Source of the DNA: Acidobacteriota bacterium
GTDB lineage: Bacteria; Acidobacteriota; Terriglobia; Acidiferrales; UBA7541
Reading direction: 5' to 3'
Length of the DNA stretch: 64,000 bases
Assembly: GCA_003223295.1 (NCBI GenBank)
Contig: QHYM01000099.1
Span: forward strand, 1 to 64,000
Shown: piece after piece, positions 21,076 through 32,983 of the stretch
Position numbering within the stretch: position 1 is the stretch's first letter
Layout: each line of letters starts with the position of its first letter
The notes under the pieces: model-generated
The model's database searches: none
What the model was told of the DNA's origin: nothing
The model's input: only the letters and a program-made list of their open reading frames with translations
Position numbers and translations under genes: made by a program

Positions 21076-22254
21076 TCAGGCCTTTTGCGCCTGGCGCCGC
21101 AGGAACGTTGGCACGTCCAAATCGTCGGCTGGAACTTCCGGGCTGACTTCGCGCACATTCTGCTGGACCTGATGCACGACGTTGGCGGGCTGCTGCATGG
21201 GAGGCTCCATGATTTCGCGCCCGGCCTTCCACGTCTTTGGCAGGAAAGACTGCTTCTGCTGGACATTTTTCTTGTTGGCTTCCTTGAAGCCCGCGGCAAT
21301 CACGGTGATCTTGACGGAGTCCTTCATGGTGTCATCCTGCACCGCTCCAAAAATGATGTTGGCGTTTTCATGCGCAGCTTTTTGGATGACGCTCGACGCT
21401 TCGTGAACCTCGTGGAGCGAGAGGCTGGAACTTCCGGAAATATTGATGAGAATGCCCTGCGCGCCTTGAATGGAATTGTCTTCGAGGAGCGGGCTGGCAA
21501 TGGCGCGGTTCGCGGCATCAACGGCGCGATTCGTGCCCGTAGCGACAGCGGTGCCCATGACGGCATAACCCTGGCCGTGCATGATGGCTTTCACGTCGGC
21601 GAAGTCGCGATTGATGATGCCGGGAACGGTGATGATGTCAGAAATGCCCTGAACCGCCTGGCGAAGAATGTCGTCGGCGATACGGAAAGCATCAAAAAAG
21701 CTGGTGCCGCGCTCGACGGTGTCCATCAGTCGCTCGTTGGGAATCACGATGACCGTGTCAACAGCGCCAATCAATTCCTCGAGCGCCTGCTCGGCCTGCA
21801 TCATGCGGCGCTTACCTTCGAACGCAAACGGTTTTGTAACGACGGCGACGCTTAGAGCGCCCAATTCGCTGGCGAGCGAAGCGACAACGGGCGCGGCGCC
21901 GCTGCCCGTGCCTCCGCCAAGGCCGGTCGTGATGAAAATCATGTCCGAGCCTTCCAGCGCTTCAATGATTTTGTCGGTGTCTTCGAGCGCGGCTTTGCGG
22001 CCTACCTCAGGATTAGCGCCCGCGCCCAGGCCTTTGGTGAGCTTCGCGCCAAGCTGCAGCTTTGCCGGTGCCTGCGAGAGCTTCAGGGCCTGCAAATCGG
22101 TGTTCGCGGCGATGAATTCCACGCCCTCCAGCTTCGCGCGAATCATGCGATTCACCGCGTTGCACCCGCCACCGCCCACGCCGATGACTTTGATTTTCGC
22201 CGGCTGCAGTTCCTCGCTGAAACTCATGCGAATTCCCGCGTCTCTTGCGTTCAT
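21076..22254 (-). CDS. ftsZ: Cell division protein FtsZ
   Basis: [34 protein letters not shown]-terminal DVPTFLRRQ. Confidence 0.98.
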   Translation of the reverse strand: MNARDAGIRMSFSEELQPAKIKVIGVGGGGCNAVNRMIRAKLEGVEFIAANTDLQALKLSQAPAKLQLGAKLTKGLGAGANPEVGRKAALEDTDKIIEALEGSDMIFITTGLGGGTGSGAAPVVASLASELGALSVAVVTKPFAFEGKRRMMQAEQALEELIGAVDTVIVIPNERLMDTVERGTSFFDAFRIADDILRQAVQGISDIITVPGIINRDFADVKAIMHGQGYAVMGTAVATGTNRAVDAANRAIASPLLEDNSIQGAQGILINISGSSSLSLHEVHEASSVIQKAAHENANIIFGAVQDDTMKDSVKITVIAAGFKEANKKNVQQKQSFLPKTWKAGREIMEPPMQQPANVVHQVQQNVREVSPEVPADDLDVPTFLRRQAQKA

Positions 22255-22298
22255 ATTCTATTGACCTCCTCCAAGTTCGCCGCGCCAAGCGGGCAGGG

Positions 22299-23513
22299 TC
22301 ACGAGGCGCCTGCGAACATGGATTTCAATTTGGATACCAGGGTCCCTGAGCGATTCTGACCGGACCGGCGCGCCTTCGCGCCAGTCAACACCAGTCCAAC
22401 CACTGTGGCGTACTCCGGTTGAGCCACCTGTTCCGGCAGGTCCGCCAAACCCTTTGGCTCCGCGATGCGCACCGGCAAACGGAAGGATTGCTCGATGAGG
22501 TCATCGAGGCCGCGCAAACGCGCGCCACCGCCAGCGAGAACAAATCCCGCGGGAATCTGGCCGTCGAGGCCAGCGCGCTGAAGGTCGTCGCGAATCAGCG
22601 AAAGTAATTCCATTGCACGCGGCTCGATGATGTCCGTGAGCATGTGCGGGAAAATGGTGCGAGGCGGCCGATCGCCGACGCTGGCGATTTCAATCGCACC
22701 GTTGTCTTTGATGAATGACGAGGCCGCCCAGCCGTGGCGGCGCTTGATGCGTTCGGCTTCGGGAATGGGCGTGCGCAAGCCCACGGCAAGATCATTCGTG
22801 AAGTGGTCGCCGCCAATGGGAACAACGCCGATGTGACGAACCACGCCGCCGCCATAAGCGATCACTTCAGTCGTGCCACCACCGATGTCCAGCAGGCAGC
22901 AACCGAGGTCGCGCTCGTCCTGCGTAAGGCAAGCTTCGGCCGAAGCAAGCGGTTCGAGAACGGTGTCGCTGATGAGGATTCCCGACTTGTTCGCCGCGGT
23001 GACGAGATTCTGCGACGCCGCAACGGAGGAGGTCACCACGTAAACGTTGGCGACAAGGCGCTGGCCGACCATTCCGATGGGGTCGCGGATACTATCCTGC
23101 GCATCGACGATGAATTCGTGCGGGAGGACGTGCAGTACTTCGCGGTCTTCCGGAAGAGAGATGTTGCGCGCGGCATCCACGGCGCGGCGCACGTCTTCGC
23201 GCTCGATGTCGCGCGGGCGCTGCCCCAGGGTGATGCCACCGCGGCTGTTTACGCCGCGCACGTGGTTTCCGGCCACGCCGATGAGCGCTTCTTCCACGGG
23301 CACGTTGGCCACGCCTTCGGCCTCTTCAACGGCGCGCCGGATCGAACTCACCGTGGAATCCAGATTCACAATCAGTCCCTTGCGCAGACCTTTGGATTCG
23401 GCCGCGCCGAGCGCCAGAAACTTTACGAACTCACCATCGATTTCCGCGATCAGGACAGAGGTTTTAGTGCTGCCAATATCAAGCCCAACCAGGTATTTGT
23501 CTTTCTTCGCCAA
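22299..23513 (-). CDS. ftsA: Cell division protein FtsA
   Basis: YLVGLDIGSTKTSVLIAEI, SHMC-domain region, CLLDIGGGTTEV. Confidence 0.97.
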   Translation of the reverse strand: MAKKDKYLVGLDIGSTKTSVLIAEIDGEFVKFLALGAAESKGLRKGLIVNLDSTVSSIRRAVEEAEGVANVPVEEALIGVAGNHVRGVNSRGGITLGQRPRDIEREDVRRAVDAARNISLPEDREVLHVLPHEFIVDAQDSIRDPIGMVGQRLVANVYVVTSSVAASQNLVTAANKSGILISDTVLEPLASAEACLTQDERDLGCCLLDIGGGTTEVIAYGGGVVRHIGVVPIGGDHFTNDLAVGLRTPIPEAERIKRRHGWAASSFIKDNGAIEIASVGDRPPRTIFPHMLTDIIEPRAMELLSLIRDDLQRAGLDGQIPAGFVLAGGGARLRGLDDLIEQSFRLPVRIAEPKGLADLPEQVAQPEYATVVGLVLTGAKARRSGQNRSGTLVSKLKSMFAGAS

Positions 23514-23534
23514 GCCGCCGCTCCTGCGATGAAT

Positions 23535-24473
23535 CTATTTTATTTTCGCGGCCACCGTGCCCGCACTGGTGTCGGGATTCACGACCACTTGCCGCGTGTA
23601 CTGCAAATCGATGGACTGCACGCGCCCGGTATGGGCCTGCCACTGCGAAAAATTGTCCACGAGCATCTTGTACTTGCCGGAGAAATCGCTCGAGCCGAAA
23701 TGAACCGTCACTGCCTGAGCATCGGTTGCGCTCGCAAGGCCGGTCATGACCACGCGCAAATCCTTGAGAATAGACAGGTCCACTTCGCTGACGTTTTGGG
23801 ATGATCCCCCGCGGACCAATTCGATATCCTTCATGAATTCCTGATACAACTGCATACGCTTCTCGCGCTGATCGCGCTGCACGTCTTCGGAGACTCCGCT
23901 TACGATCGGAAATTGCAAATCCGCATCGCGAGGCCGGTCGAGAATCACCCCGTGAGCGTCAATCAGCGCCAGCTCATTTGCATTGCGGGCAAAGGCGATG
24001 GGCGTCCGCTCTGAGAGCTCGATGCGAATCCGGTTGGGAAGAATGCGCTGCACGCTCGCAGATTCCACCCAAGGGATTTGCTCAAGCTGGCTCCGGCGGG
24101 TATCGAGCGGAATTTGCAAAACACTGTGGTTGCGGTCCTGTGCGAATTGCTTCAGTATGGCCTCGCGCGCGACCACGTGATTGCCAGTCAGTTCGATCTG
24201 CTCAGGCTTCAGCAACAGCATCGACGGCGAATAAAGAAGGAATCGAGTCCCGTAAAACGCCGCGACCGTAACGACAGCACCCGTGGCTGTGAAAACCAGG
24301 ATCCGGCGGTAGAAGGTCCAGCCGCGCCCGCTCAGCTTCTTGCGGCGGATTTCGACGGGCTTCTGCCGGCGAAGGTAGCGCGGTTCATCGTCGGAAATCA
24401 GCTCCGGCCGGTAACGCTCGCTGGCGTCAGCGGCAGCGGTGGCGTTCCTTTGCATGGGCTTCAGGCGTTCCAA
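23535..24473 (-). CDS. ftsQ: Cell division protein FtsQ (POTRA domain)
   Basis: Single TM, POTRA (IELTGNHVVAREAILKQF), position between murB and ftsA. Confidence 0.92.
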   Translation of the reverse strand: MERLKPMQRNATAAADASERYRPELISDDEPRYLRRQKPVEIRRKKLSGRGWTFYRRILVFTATGAVVTVAAFYGTRFLLYSPSMLLLKPEQIELTGNHVVAREAILKQFAQDRNHSVLQIPLDTRRSQLEQIPWVESASVQRILPNRIRIELSERTPIAFARNANELALIDAHGVILDRPRDADLQFPIVSGVSEDVQRDQREKRMQLYQEFMKDIELVRGGSSQNVSEVDLSILKDLRVVMTGLASATDAQAVTVHFGSSDFSGKYKMLVDNFSQWQAHTGRVQSIDLQYTRQVVVNPDTSAGTVAAKIK

Positions 24474-25369
24474 ACGACCACCTCATTCTCCAAGGCCACG
24501 CCGTAAGCTTTCTGGACGCGCTCACGCACATCGGCGATCAGCGCCAACATATCTTTGGCGGAGGCGTGACCCGCATTCACAAAAAAGTTGGCATGACGGT
24601 CGCTGACTCGCACATCGCCGACGGAGAGACCTTTGAGCCCCAGCTCATCAATCATGCGGCCCGCGGAGGCCCCAGGAGGGTTTTTGAAGATGCAACCGGC
24701 ACTTTTTTGCCCAAGCGGCTGACTGGAGCGCCGTTTTTCGTTGCAGATACGAATGCCTTTTAGAATTTCGTTGTACGTTTTGGAGGGTAGTTCCAATATC
24801 ACTGCGAGCATCATATCATCAGGCGCAAAAGAAGTGTGGCGATATTCGAAGGAAATTTGATGCCCCCGCAGGGTTTCGATTTGCCGGGTGGCGGCCCGGT
24901 AGAGCTTCACTTCGCGGACATAGCTACCGATCTGCATCCCGTAGGCGCCGGCATTCATCCGCAGCGCCCCGCCCACGGTTCCCGGGACTCCGATTAAGCC
25001 TTCCATACCCCCCAGGTCACGCTTGGCGCAGAAGGTGACGGTGCGGCCAAGGTCCGCGGCGGCATCCACATGAGCGAAATTGCCTTCCAGAACGACGTCA
25101 GACTCGGGCGGCACGAGTTGCAAGACAACCCAGAGCAGCTCGCCGTCTCCCACCAGCAAGTTCGAACCCCCGCCGAGAAATTTGTTGGGAATGTGGTTTG
25201 CGTCCAATAGCTGGAGCAAATCCGGAATAGTTTCATGCTTTGTGATGCGGAGCAGGTCCGTTGTGCCGCCGATGCCCAGAGAAGTCAGTTCCGACAGCTT
25301 TGCTCCCTGGCGCAGTTCGACACGAAGCTCCGTCAAACGTCCAATCAAGTTGGGATCGCTAATGCGCAT
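24461..25369 (-). CDS. murB: UDP-N-acetylenolpyruvoylglucosamine reductase
   Basis: [46 protein letters not shown]. Confidence 0.97.
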   Translation of the reverse strand: MRISDPNLIGRLTELRVELRQGAKLSELTSLGIGGTTDLLRITKHETIPDLLQLLDANHIPNKFLGGGSNLLVGDGELLWVVLQLVPPESDVVLEGNFAHVDAAADLGRTVTFCAKRDLGGMEGLIGVPGTVGGALRMNAGAYGMQIGSYVREVKLYRAATRQIETLRGHQISFEYRHTSFAPDDMMLAVILELPSKTYNEILKGIRICNEKRRSSQPLGQKSAGCIFKNPPGASAGRMIDELGLKGLSVGDVRVSDRHANFFVNAGHASAKDMLALIADVRERVQKAYGVALENEVVVWNA

Positions 25370-26765
25370 GTTGCGCCGGATGCTCCGCTCCTAGAAGAGT
25401 GGTTAATTCGTTGCTTGCGCGGCTGACGCTGCCCGCGCCAATGGTCAAAATCGCGTCGCCCGGGCGCGCTTGCTTGAGCAAAAGCTCAATGCCCTCCTGA
25501 AGCGAACGGGAGTAGTGAACATTTTTATGTCCGGCGCCACGAATGGCATTGGCAAGCGCTTCGCTGGTCACACCTGGTTTGGGCGCCTCGCTTGCGGCGT
25601 AAATATCGGTTAAGACGAGAACATCGGCTTGGTTGAACGCGCGGCAGAATTCATCCCAAAGGTGCTGCGTCCGCGTATAGCGATGCGGCTGGAAAAGGAC
25701 CAGCAGCCGGTTGAACTTGCAGCCGCGGGCGGCGTCAAGCGTCGCGCGGATTTCGGCCGGGTGATGGCCGTAGTCGTCGATGACGGTAATGTCGTTCACC
25801 ACGCCCTTAATGTCGAAGCGGCGGCCAACACCGGCGAATTTTGCGAGGCCCTCGCGAATCAGGTCGGCGGCGACATTGAGATACAAGGCCACGGCCGCGG
25901 AAGCGGCGGCATTGCGTACGTTGTGCATCCCCGGAGGATGTGACAAGCGAAAGAGGCCAAGATCATCGCCTTTATAGGTCAACCGGAATTCGCTCTCCAA
26001 ACCATCCAGCTTTATTTCACTGATCACCAGATCGGCCTGGCTCGACGTTCCGTAAGTAATGATGGGACGCTTCACGCTGGGAATGACGGCTTGCACGTTG
26101 GGTTCGTCCACACACAGAATCGCCGCGCCATAAAACGGCACACGATTCACAAACTGGATGAAAGCATCCTGGATATCCTCGAGCGAGCTGTACTGATCGA
26201 GATGTTCGCGGTCGATGGTGGTCACCACTGCGACGACAGGCGCGAGCATGAGGAAGCTGCGGTCACTCTCGTCCGCCTCCACGACAAAGTATTCGCCTTT
26301 GCCCAAACGCGCGGTAGTGCCCGCTTGATTGACTCGCCCACCGATCACGAACGTGGGGTCGAGGTGGGCCGCGGCAAGCACCGAGGCAACCATGGAAGTC
26401 GTGGTGGTCTTGCCATGCGCGCCGGCAACGGCAATGCCGTATTTCAGGCGCATCAATTCCGCGAGCATCTCGGCGCGCGGGATCACCGGAGTTTTCATGT
26501 TGTGGGCTTCGATGACTTCAGGATTGTCTGGTTTCACGGCGGAGGAAGTCACGACGACGTGCGCGCCATCGGCGTTCGAGGCTTGGTGGCCCTCGTAAAT
26601 AGTCGCGCCCAATTTCTGCAGCCGTTCGGTGATGTTCGACAGTTTTACGTCCGACCCGGAAACGGAGTAGCCCAGCGTAAGAAGAACCTCGGCGATGCCG
26701 CTCATGCCGATGCCGCCGATGCCCACCAAATGAATGCGTTGAAAATTGCGAAACGAGACCATCAT
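25359..26765 (-). CDS. murC: UDP-N-acetylmuramate--L-alanine ligase
   Basis: [49 protein letters not shown]. Confidence 0.97.
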   Translation of the reverse strand: MMVSFRNFQRIHLVGIGGIGMSGIAEVLLTLGYSVSGSDVKLSNITERLQKLGATIYEGHQASNADGAHVVVTSSAVKPDNPEVIEAHNMKTPVIPRAEMLAELMRLKYGIAVAGAHGKTTTTSMVASVLAAAHLDPTFVIGGRVNQAGTTARLGKGEYFVVEADESDRSFLMLAPVVAVVTTIDREHLDQYSSLEDIQDAFIQFVNRVPFYGAAILCVDEPNVQAVIPSVKRPIITYGTSSQADLVISEIKLDGLESEFRLTYKGDDLGLFRLSHPPGMHNVRNAAASAAVALYLNVAADLIREGLAKFAGVGRRFDIKGVVNDITVIDDYGHHPAEIRATLDAARGCKFNRLLVLFQPHRYTRTQHLWDEFCRAFNQADVLVLTDIYAASEAPKPGVTSEALANAIRGAGHKNVHYSRSLQEGIELLLKQARPGDAILTIGAGSVSRASNELTTLLGAEHPAQHAH

Positions 26766-27859
26766 GGATTTGCCCTCGCTGCTTTGCCTTGCACGTTTGC
26801 GGCCTCTTCAATCAAGTTGACGATTTCTCGCGTGGCTTGAGGGCGGGCCAATGCGCGCGCGTTCGAAGAAAGCTTTTCGATTTCCTGGGGCTGCTCGAGA
26901 AGCGAGAAAATTTCGGCGGTCAGTTTTTCTGGCGTCAACTCGGGCTCGGTAATCAGCCGCCCCGCGCTAGCCCGCGCCATTTCCTGCGCGTTGCGCAATT
27001 GATGGCTGTCCGTCGCTCTTCCAAAGGGAATGAAAATGGCGGCGCGGCCCGCGGCCGCGACTTCCGCGGCGGTAATCGCTCCAGCGCGGCAAACGATGAC
27101 GTCGGCCCAGCCGAAGCGCTCAGGCATGTTCGTCAGAAAGGGCACCACCTCCGCCAGGATTTCGCGCCGCGCATAAGCGGTACGCACCGCGTCATGGTCG
27201 CGCTCGCCGGTTTGATGCACGATGCGCAGCTCGTTTTTTCGCGTGGCCAGGCGGTCCATGGAATCCACAAACACACGGTTGATCGGCAGAGCGCCCTGGC
27301 TGCCGCCCGTAACGAGCAGGCGCAAGGGATTTCCGGGCTTGCGCGGCGCAATCGAAAAGAACTCCGAACGCACCGGGCATCCCGTAACCACCGCCTTTTC
27401 TCCCCACGCCTGTGCAGAAATTTCATAGCCGGTGGCAATGCGCTTCGAAAGACGCGCCAGCAATTTGTTCGTGAGGCCTGGCTCCGCGTTGGGCTCAAAG
27501 ATGATATTCGGCACGCCCCCGAGCCAGGTGGCCAATAACATGGGCCCCGCCGCGTAGCCGCCCACTCCAAACGCGGCAACCGGCTTGTGCTTGCGCAACA
27601 CACGCCTGGCGTCAAACATGGCGGGAACGAGCATCGTCAGATTCTTGAACAGGATCGCTCCGCCCTTACCCTTTAGTCCCGCAACACGCAGCGTTTCCAG
27701 CAGCAGGCCTGCCTGCGGCACGAGCTTCATCTCAATTCCGCGTTCGGTTCCTACGAGCACGACTTCTCTTTCTTTCCCTCTGGATAGCCACTCGCGGGCA
27801 ATGGCCAGCGCCGGGAAAACGTGTCCGCCTGTGCCGCCGCCTGCAATCAGCAATTTCAC
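26762..27859 (-). CDS. murG: UDP-GlcNAc:undecaprenyl-PP-MurNAc-pentapeptide GlcNAc transferase
   Basis: [25 protein letters not shown] start inferred from alignment to the family N-terminus. Confidence 0.95.
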   Translation of the reverse strand: MKLLIAGGGTGGHVFPALAIAREWLSRGKEREVVLVGTERGIEMKLVPQAGLLLETLRVAGLKGKGGAILFKNLTMLVPAMFDARRVLRKHKPVAAFGVGGYAAGPMLLATWLGGVPNIIFEPNAEPGLTNKLLARLSKRIATGYEISAQAWGEKAVVTGCPVRSEFFSIAPRKPGNPLRLLVTGGSQGALPINRVFVDSMDRLATRKNELRIVHQTGERDHDAVRTAYARREILAEVVPFLTNMPERFGWADVIVCRAGAITAAEVAAAGRAAIFIPFGRATDSHQLRNAQEMARASAGRLITEPELTPEKLTAEIFSLLEQPQEIEKLSSNARALARPQATREIVNLIEEAANVQGKAARANP

Positions 27860-27875
27860 TTGACGCGCCCGATCC

Positions 27876-28994
27876 TCAAGATTCCGTGGCCTGCTGCGAA
27901 ATGTTGAGCAACACACCCGTGCCCAGCAGCATCACCAGCAAACTCGACCCGCCATAGCTGATGAATGGCAGCGGAATTCCTTTGGTCGGCACCATTCCCA
28001 AGACCACGGAGAAATTGATCAGCGCCTGCCACAAGACCATGGTGGTAATGCCCAGCGCGAGCAAACGGCCGAACGCGTCCGGCGCTGCGAAGGCTGCCCG
28101 AATGCCGCGCCTGCCGTACACGACAAACAGCGCGATCACGATCACCGCGCCGATGAAACCTAGTTCTTCGCAAATCACGGCGTAGATGAAATCGGTATGC
28201 GCTTCGGGCAGGTAGAAGAGCTTTTGCTTGCTTTCCATCAAGCCGACGCCGGTGAGTCCACCGGAACCCACCGCGATCAAGGATTGCCTCAACTGGAAGC
28301 CCGCACCTTGCGGGTCGGAGCCGGGATCCCAGAACGAGAGCAACCGCGCCATTCGATATGGAGCCAGCGTAATAAGCAGATAGAGCGCGGGCAGAGCTAC
28401 GGCAGATCCTGTAGCAATCCACTTCCAGGAAAGTCCCGCGACAAACAGAATCGTCGTGGCAAAGAGCAGGATATCCACTGAGGTGCCCAGGTCTGGCTGC
28501 CCCAGGATCAATGCAACGCAAACAAGGACGGGCGCAAACGCGGGCAGAATGGTGTGAAGAAAATCTTCTTTGCAGAACTCCATCGCTTCCTTGCCGCGTC
28601 GCTTTTGGTCCAAAAACCATGCGAGATAAAGAATCACGGCTAGCTTGGCGAGCTCCGAAGGCTGGATTCCTATTGGGCCAAAACGGATCCAGCGATGCGT
28701 GGCGTGGGACCGATCCAAAAAGAACGCGCCGACCAGCATCAGCAAAACAACGCAAACCACCGGATAGATCACCGCGGGCTGGCGGAGCTTGTGATAGTCC
28801 GTGCGCATCAAGACGAACATTCCTAGAAGCCCAATCAAAAGCCACGCCGCTTGCCGCAGCAGAAAGATGTACGAGTGCCCGTACAACTGCTCCGCCGTCA
28901 CGGCAGAAGCACTCAGGATCATCACCGCGCCAAACAGACAGAGCGCGAGCGTGACGCCAAAGAGCCATCTGTCACTGTCCGGCCGTCTCGGCAC
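27876..28994 (-). CDS. ftsW: Lipid II flippase/polymerase FtsW (SEDS family)
   Basis: SEDS topology; [35 protein letters not shown] and [16 protein letters not shown]. Confidence 0.95.
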   Translation of the reverse strand: [372 protein letters not shown]

Positions 28995-29000
28995 GTTGGT

Positions 29001-30392
29001 TCACCGCCCTCCCGAAGTCGTGCTCGTAGCCTGTCGCTCGAGCTGCTGCACAAGCTCCTTGAAAACGCGGCCGCGGTGCTCATAGTTTTGAAACTGGTCG
29101 AAACTGGCGCAGGCTGGCGCCAGCAAAACGATGTCTCCCGCGCGTGCGGCGTGTGCGGCGGTTTCGACGGCTCGTTCGATCGTTCCGGCCTGTTCGATGG
29201 CTACGCTACCGGCAATTTGCTTCTCGATTTTGCCGGCTGCGGCGCCAATCAAAAGCGCGAGAATGGCTTTCTCTCGCAGCGGCGCCTGCAGCAACGTGTA
29301 GTCGCTGCCTTTGTCCTTGCCGCCCAAAATGATCAGGATGCGGCCCGGAAAAGCGTCGAGCGCTTTCAGTGTGGCATCCACGTTGGTGGCTTTCGAATCG
29401 TTATAAAAACGCACTCCGCCAATTTCCGCGACGAACTCGAGGCGGTGTTCAACCCCCGCAAACGACCGCACGCCCTTGGCGATGGCGGCAGGTTCTGCGC
29501 CCGCGAGACGCGTCGCAGCCACTGCCGCGAGCACGTTTTCCACGTTGTGCGCCCCAGCCAGCGGAATATCGGTGAGTTGGAGGACTGGCTCCTCCACTCC
29601 GTCGCGGCGAAACAAGATTTCGTTTTCCTTCACGAAAGCGCCTTGCACGACGCGCTGCCTTCGGCTGAACCAATACACTTGCGGTTTTGTCAGCGCATAC
29701 GGAGTCGTGCCCGGATCGTCAGCGTTCAAGACGGCGCTATCTGCTTCCGTCTGGTTCTCAAAGATTCGCGCTTTGGCAGCGCCGTAGCTTTCTAGAGTGT
29801 GATGGCGGTCCAGATGATCGGGCGTGAGATTCAGGAATACGCTGATGTTTGGACGAAGCGTTTCAATCAGCTCCAACTGAAAACTGCTCAGCTCCGCAAC
29901 GGTGACGCTTTTGTCGCTGGCTTTGTCGACGCAAGAGATCAATGGCGTGCCGATGTTGCCCGCAAGAATCGTGGAAAATCCGGCGCTGCGCAAAATGTGC
30001 TCGATCAACGACGTAGTGGTCGTTTTCCCGTTCGATCCGGTAATCCCAATAAGACGCCCTTTTAGGAAGCGACTTGCAAGCTCGACCTCGCTCCAAATCG
30101 TCACGCCCTTCGCCCGCGCGGATTGGAGAAGAGGCGCGTCCGCCGGCACGCCGGGACTGGGAATAATCAAATCCGCGTCCCGGATTAGCTCTTGCCGGTG
30201 GCCGCCGAATTCGAGGCCAACTCCTGCCTTTCGCAGAGGAGCGATTGAATCAGCAAGTTCCTTTTCAGATCGTGCGTCCGTCGCGGTCACGCGTGCGCCT
30301 CGCGCGGCACAGAACAACGCCGTGGCCAGCCCGGTCCTGGCCAGACCGACGACGAGCACGCGCTTGTTCCGAAGCTCGATGGACGCGGACAT
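29001..30392 (-). CDS. murD: UDP-N-acetylmuramoylalanine--D-glutamate ligase
   Basis: GITGSNGKTTTTSLIEHIL, NLTPDHLDRH, ILGGKDKGSDY; start at internal ATG 30392 (ORF is longer). Confidence 0.96.
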   Translation of the reverse strand: MSASIELRNKRVLVVGLARTGLATALFCAARGARVTATDARSEKELADSIAPLRKAGVGLEFGGHRQELIRDADLIIPSPGVPADAPLLQSARAKGVTIWSEVELASRFLKGRLIGITGSNGKTTTTSLIEHILRSAGFSTILAGNIGTPLISCVDKASDKSVTVAELSSFQLELIETLRPNISVFLNLTPDHLDRHHTLESYGAAKARIFENQTEADSAVLNADDPGTTPYALTKPQVYWFSRRQRVVQGAFVKENEILFRRDGVEEPVLQLTDIPLAGAHNVENVLAAVAATRLAGAEPAAIAKGVRSFAGVEHRLEFVAEIGGVRFYNDSKATNVDATLKALDAFPGRILIILGGKDKGSDYTLLQAPLREKAILALLIGAAAGKIEKQIAGSVAIEQAGTIERAVETAAHAARAGDIVLLAPACASFDQFQNYEHRGRVFKELVQQLERQATSTTSGGR

Positions 30393-30409
30393 TTTGGTTG
30401 CCGAATCTC

Positions 30410-31543
30410 CTACCTCAATTTCAACGTCGTCAGAGCAAACAATGCGAAAACCAACGCGGCGATCCAGAAGCGCACGATCACCTTGGATTCGCTCCAGCCC
30501 AGCAGTTCGAAATGATGATGAATGGGCGCCATGCGAAAAATGCGCTTGCCGCGCAGTTTGAACGAACCTACCTGCAGAATCACGGAAAGCGCTTCGACAA
30601 CAAAGATTCCGCCTACAAAGAACAGCAAAATCTCCTGCTTGATGATGACGGCGACGGTCCCAAGCGTTCCGCCCAGGGACAACGAACCAACATCTCCCAT
30701 GAAAATTTCCGCAGGATGCGCGTTGTACCAGAGGAACCCCAGTGATGCGCCAACCAGCGCCCCGCAAAAAACCGTGAGTTCACCGACTTTAGGAATGTAT
30801 TGAATGTCGAGGTAAGCCGCCCAACGAAAGTTGCTGCTGACGTAGGTAAGCACGGTAAGAGCCCCCGCCGCAATGACCGTGCAACCAATGGCGAGGCCAT
30901 CGAGGCCATCGGTGAGATTCACGGCATTCGAGGAACCAACAATCACCAGGCAGACAAAGATGAGAAATGGAAGAAACGCCACGGGCCACCAATACGGAGT
31001 CTTCATCAAGGCGTGAATCACGAGGTCTGGGTGAATTCGCTTGGCAAACGGAATCACCAATTGCGTCGAGTAAACGTTACGCGTCAGCAGCACGAGCAAA
31101 GAACCGCCGACGATCAAACTGACCAAAACTTGGAAGTAGATTTTCTTCTTCGCCGTGAGGCCTAGGTTCTGCCGCTTCGAGACTTTGGCGTAGTCATCGA
31201 TGAAACCGATGATCGCAAATCCAGCCAAGGCAAAGAGCGCAATCAAGATGAACGGATTCGTCAGATCGGCCCAAAGCAGCGTCGGAATGGCGGTGGATAG
31301 CACGATCAGCACGCCGCCCATTGTCGGCGTCCCCGCCTTTTTCTGATGCTGCTGAGGACCCTCTTCGCGGATGTACTGGCCGATCTGGAGTTCACGCAAA
31401 CGGCGAATCAGCCACGGGCCAAAAACGAGCGCAAGGAACATCGCGGTCAGGCTGGCATAGACTGTTCGAACCGTGATGTAACGAAAGACATTGAGCGGAC
31501 TAAACGAGCGCCGCAGAACCTCGACGAGGAGGTAGTAGAGCAT
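30410..31543 (-). CDS. mraY: Phospho-N-acetylmuramoyl-pentapeptide-transferase
   Basis: KKAGTPTMGGVLI, NAVNLTDGLDGLAIG, PIHHHFEL. Confidence 0.98.
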   Translation of the reverse strand: MLYYLLVEVLRRSFSPLNVFRYITVRTVYASLTAMFLALVFGPWLIRRLRELQIGQYIREEGPQQHQKKAGTPTMGGVLIVLSTAIPTLLWADLTNPFILIALFALAGFAIIGFIDDYAKVSKRQNLGLTAKKKIYFQVLVSLIVGGSLLVLLTRNVYSTQLVIPFAKRIHPDLVIHALMKTPYWWPVAFLPFLIFVCLVIVGSSNAVNLTDGLDGLAIGCTVIAAGALTVLTYVSSNFRWAAYLDIQYIPKVGELTVFCGALVGASLGFLWYNAHPAEIFMGDVGSLSLGGTLGTVAVIIKQEILLFFVGGIFVVEALSVILQVGSFKLRGKRIFRMAPIHHHFELLGWSESKVIVRFWIAALVFALFALTTLKLR

Positions 31544-32983
31544 TTAGTGCCGAACCTCTTGACGCGAAGACTCTCCTTGTGCAGCGTTGCGGGCGATCAG
31601 TGCTTCGACAATCTGTTCCATTTTCACTCCGCGTGAACCCTTCACCAGCAGCAAATCGCCGGGTGCTACCAAGGTTTCCAAGAATTTGGCTGCTTCCGGC
31701 GGCGTTTCAAAAAACTTCGTCCGCGCGCGCAGCAGGCCTGCCGCCACTGCCCCTTCCACGATTTGGGAAGCGTCACCGGCCACGCCGATGACCCAATCGA
31801 TCTTCCCGGTCTTGGCCGCAAGCTGCCCCGCCTCGCGGTGCAACTCCGGCGAGGCACTTCCCAGTTCGCGCATCTCGCCGGCCACAAGAATCCGCCGCTG
31901 AAAATTCGGAGTGGCCGCGAGCAATTCCATCATGGCCTGCAGCGCTGCCGGGCTCGAGTTGTAACTGTCATTGATCAGCGCCGCCCCGTTCGAAAACTGC
32001 AGCAGCTCCCCGCGCATGGCCGGAGCCCGCAGGGTGTTAAATACGCTCTGCGCCTCTGCCGCGCCGATTCCCCAAACGCTCGCGGCAGCCAGTGCCGCCA
32101 GTGCGTTCGCAATCGCATGCCGACCGGGAACGGTCAACTCCAACCGCACGCGCCCTTCCGGGCTCACGTAATCGAACGCCGATCCCAACGCGCCCCGGTC
32201 TTCAATTTCCTCCGCCATGAAGAACGCCTGCTTTTCGATGCCATACGTCAGCACGCGCCCGGGCGCATAAGGCCCAAACGCCGCAACACGCGGATCGTCC
32301 GCGTTCAATACCGCCGTCGATCCTCGGCCGTTCAATCCCTCGATCAATTCGCGCTTGGCCAGCGCAATCTCATCCACCGATGCAAAGAATTCCAAATGCG
32401 CGGGAGAGACGCGCGTCACCACACCAACGTCGGGCCGTGCAATCGCCGCCAGCCGCGACAGTTCTCCGCGCCGCGACATCCCCATTTCCAGCACCGCCGC
32501 CTGATGCGTTTCTTCCAGGCGAAACAGCGTCAGCGGCAGCCCGTACTCATTATTCAAATTTCCTTCGGATTTCAGGACCCGCAGCTTCGTGCCCAGCAAG
32601 GCCGCCAGAATTTCCTTCGTGGTGGTCTTGCCAACGGAGCCAGTGACGCCGGCAATTTTCCCGCCCCATGCTTCGCGCACAGCCCGCGCCAATTGCTTGA
32701 GCGCCTCGAAAGTGTCGGCCACGGGGATGCAGCGGTCGCCCACCCAGCCCGTAAACCGCGGGAGCTGCGCTTCCGCCACCACAGCCGCCACAGCTCCGAG
32801 CTCCAGCGCACCGGCCACATGATCGTGTCCGTCGTGACGCGGTCCGTGGATAGCCACGAACAGTTCTCCGGCACGTACCGTGCGAGAATCAATCGACACA
32901 CCGGCCAGCCGGGCCACGGGGTCGAGTCCCGCCCCCGGCCGAGTACCCAAAGCGCCAGCCACCTGTGCAATCGTCCACCGCAT
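31544..32983 (-). CDS. murF: UDP-N-acetylmuramoyl-tripeptide--D-alanyl-D-alanine ligase
   Basis: GVTGSVGKTTTKEILAALL, LEMGMSRRGELSRL, INDSYNSSPAAL. Confidence 0.97.
   Translation of the reverse strand: MRWTIAQVAGALGTRPGAGLDPVARLAGVSIDSRTVRAGELFVAIHGPRHDGHDHVAGALELGAVAAVVAEAQLPRFTGWVGDRCIPVADTFEALKQLARAVREAWGGKIAGVTGSVGKTTTKEILAALLGTKLRVLKSEGNLNNEYGLPLTLFRLEETHQAAVLEMGMSRRGELSRLAAIARPDVGVVTRVSPAHLEFFASVDEIALAKRELIEGLNGRGSTAVLNADDPRVAAFGPYAPGRVLTYGIEKQAFFMAEEIEDRGALGSAFDYVSPEGRVRLELTVPGRHAIANALAALAAASVWGIGAAEAQSVFNTLRAPAMRGELLQFSNGAALINDSYNSSPAALQAMMELLAATPNFQRRILVAGEMRELGSASPELHREAGQLAAKTGKIDWVIGVAGDASQIVEGAVAAGLLRARTKFFETPPEAAKFLETLVAPGDLLLVKGSRGVKMEQIVEALIARNAAQGESSRQEVRH

Noticed and set aside
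30393-30767. N-terminal extension of the murD ORF (first 125 residues of the 588-aa ORF)
   Set aside because: Overlaps the 3' end of mraY in another frame; family alignment places the start at the ATG at 30392.
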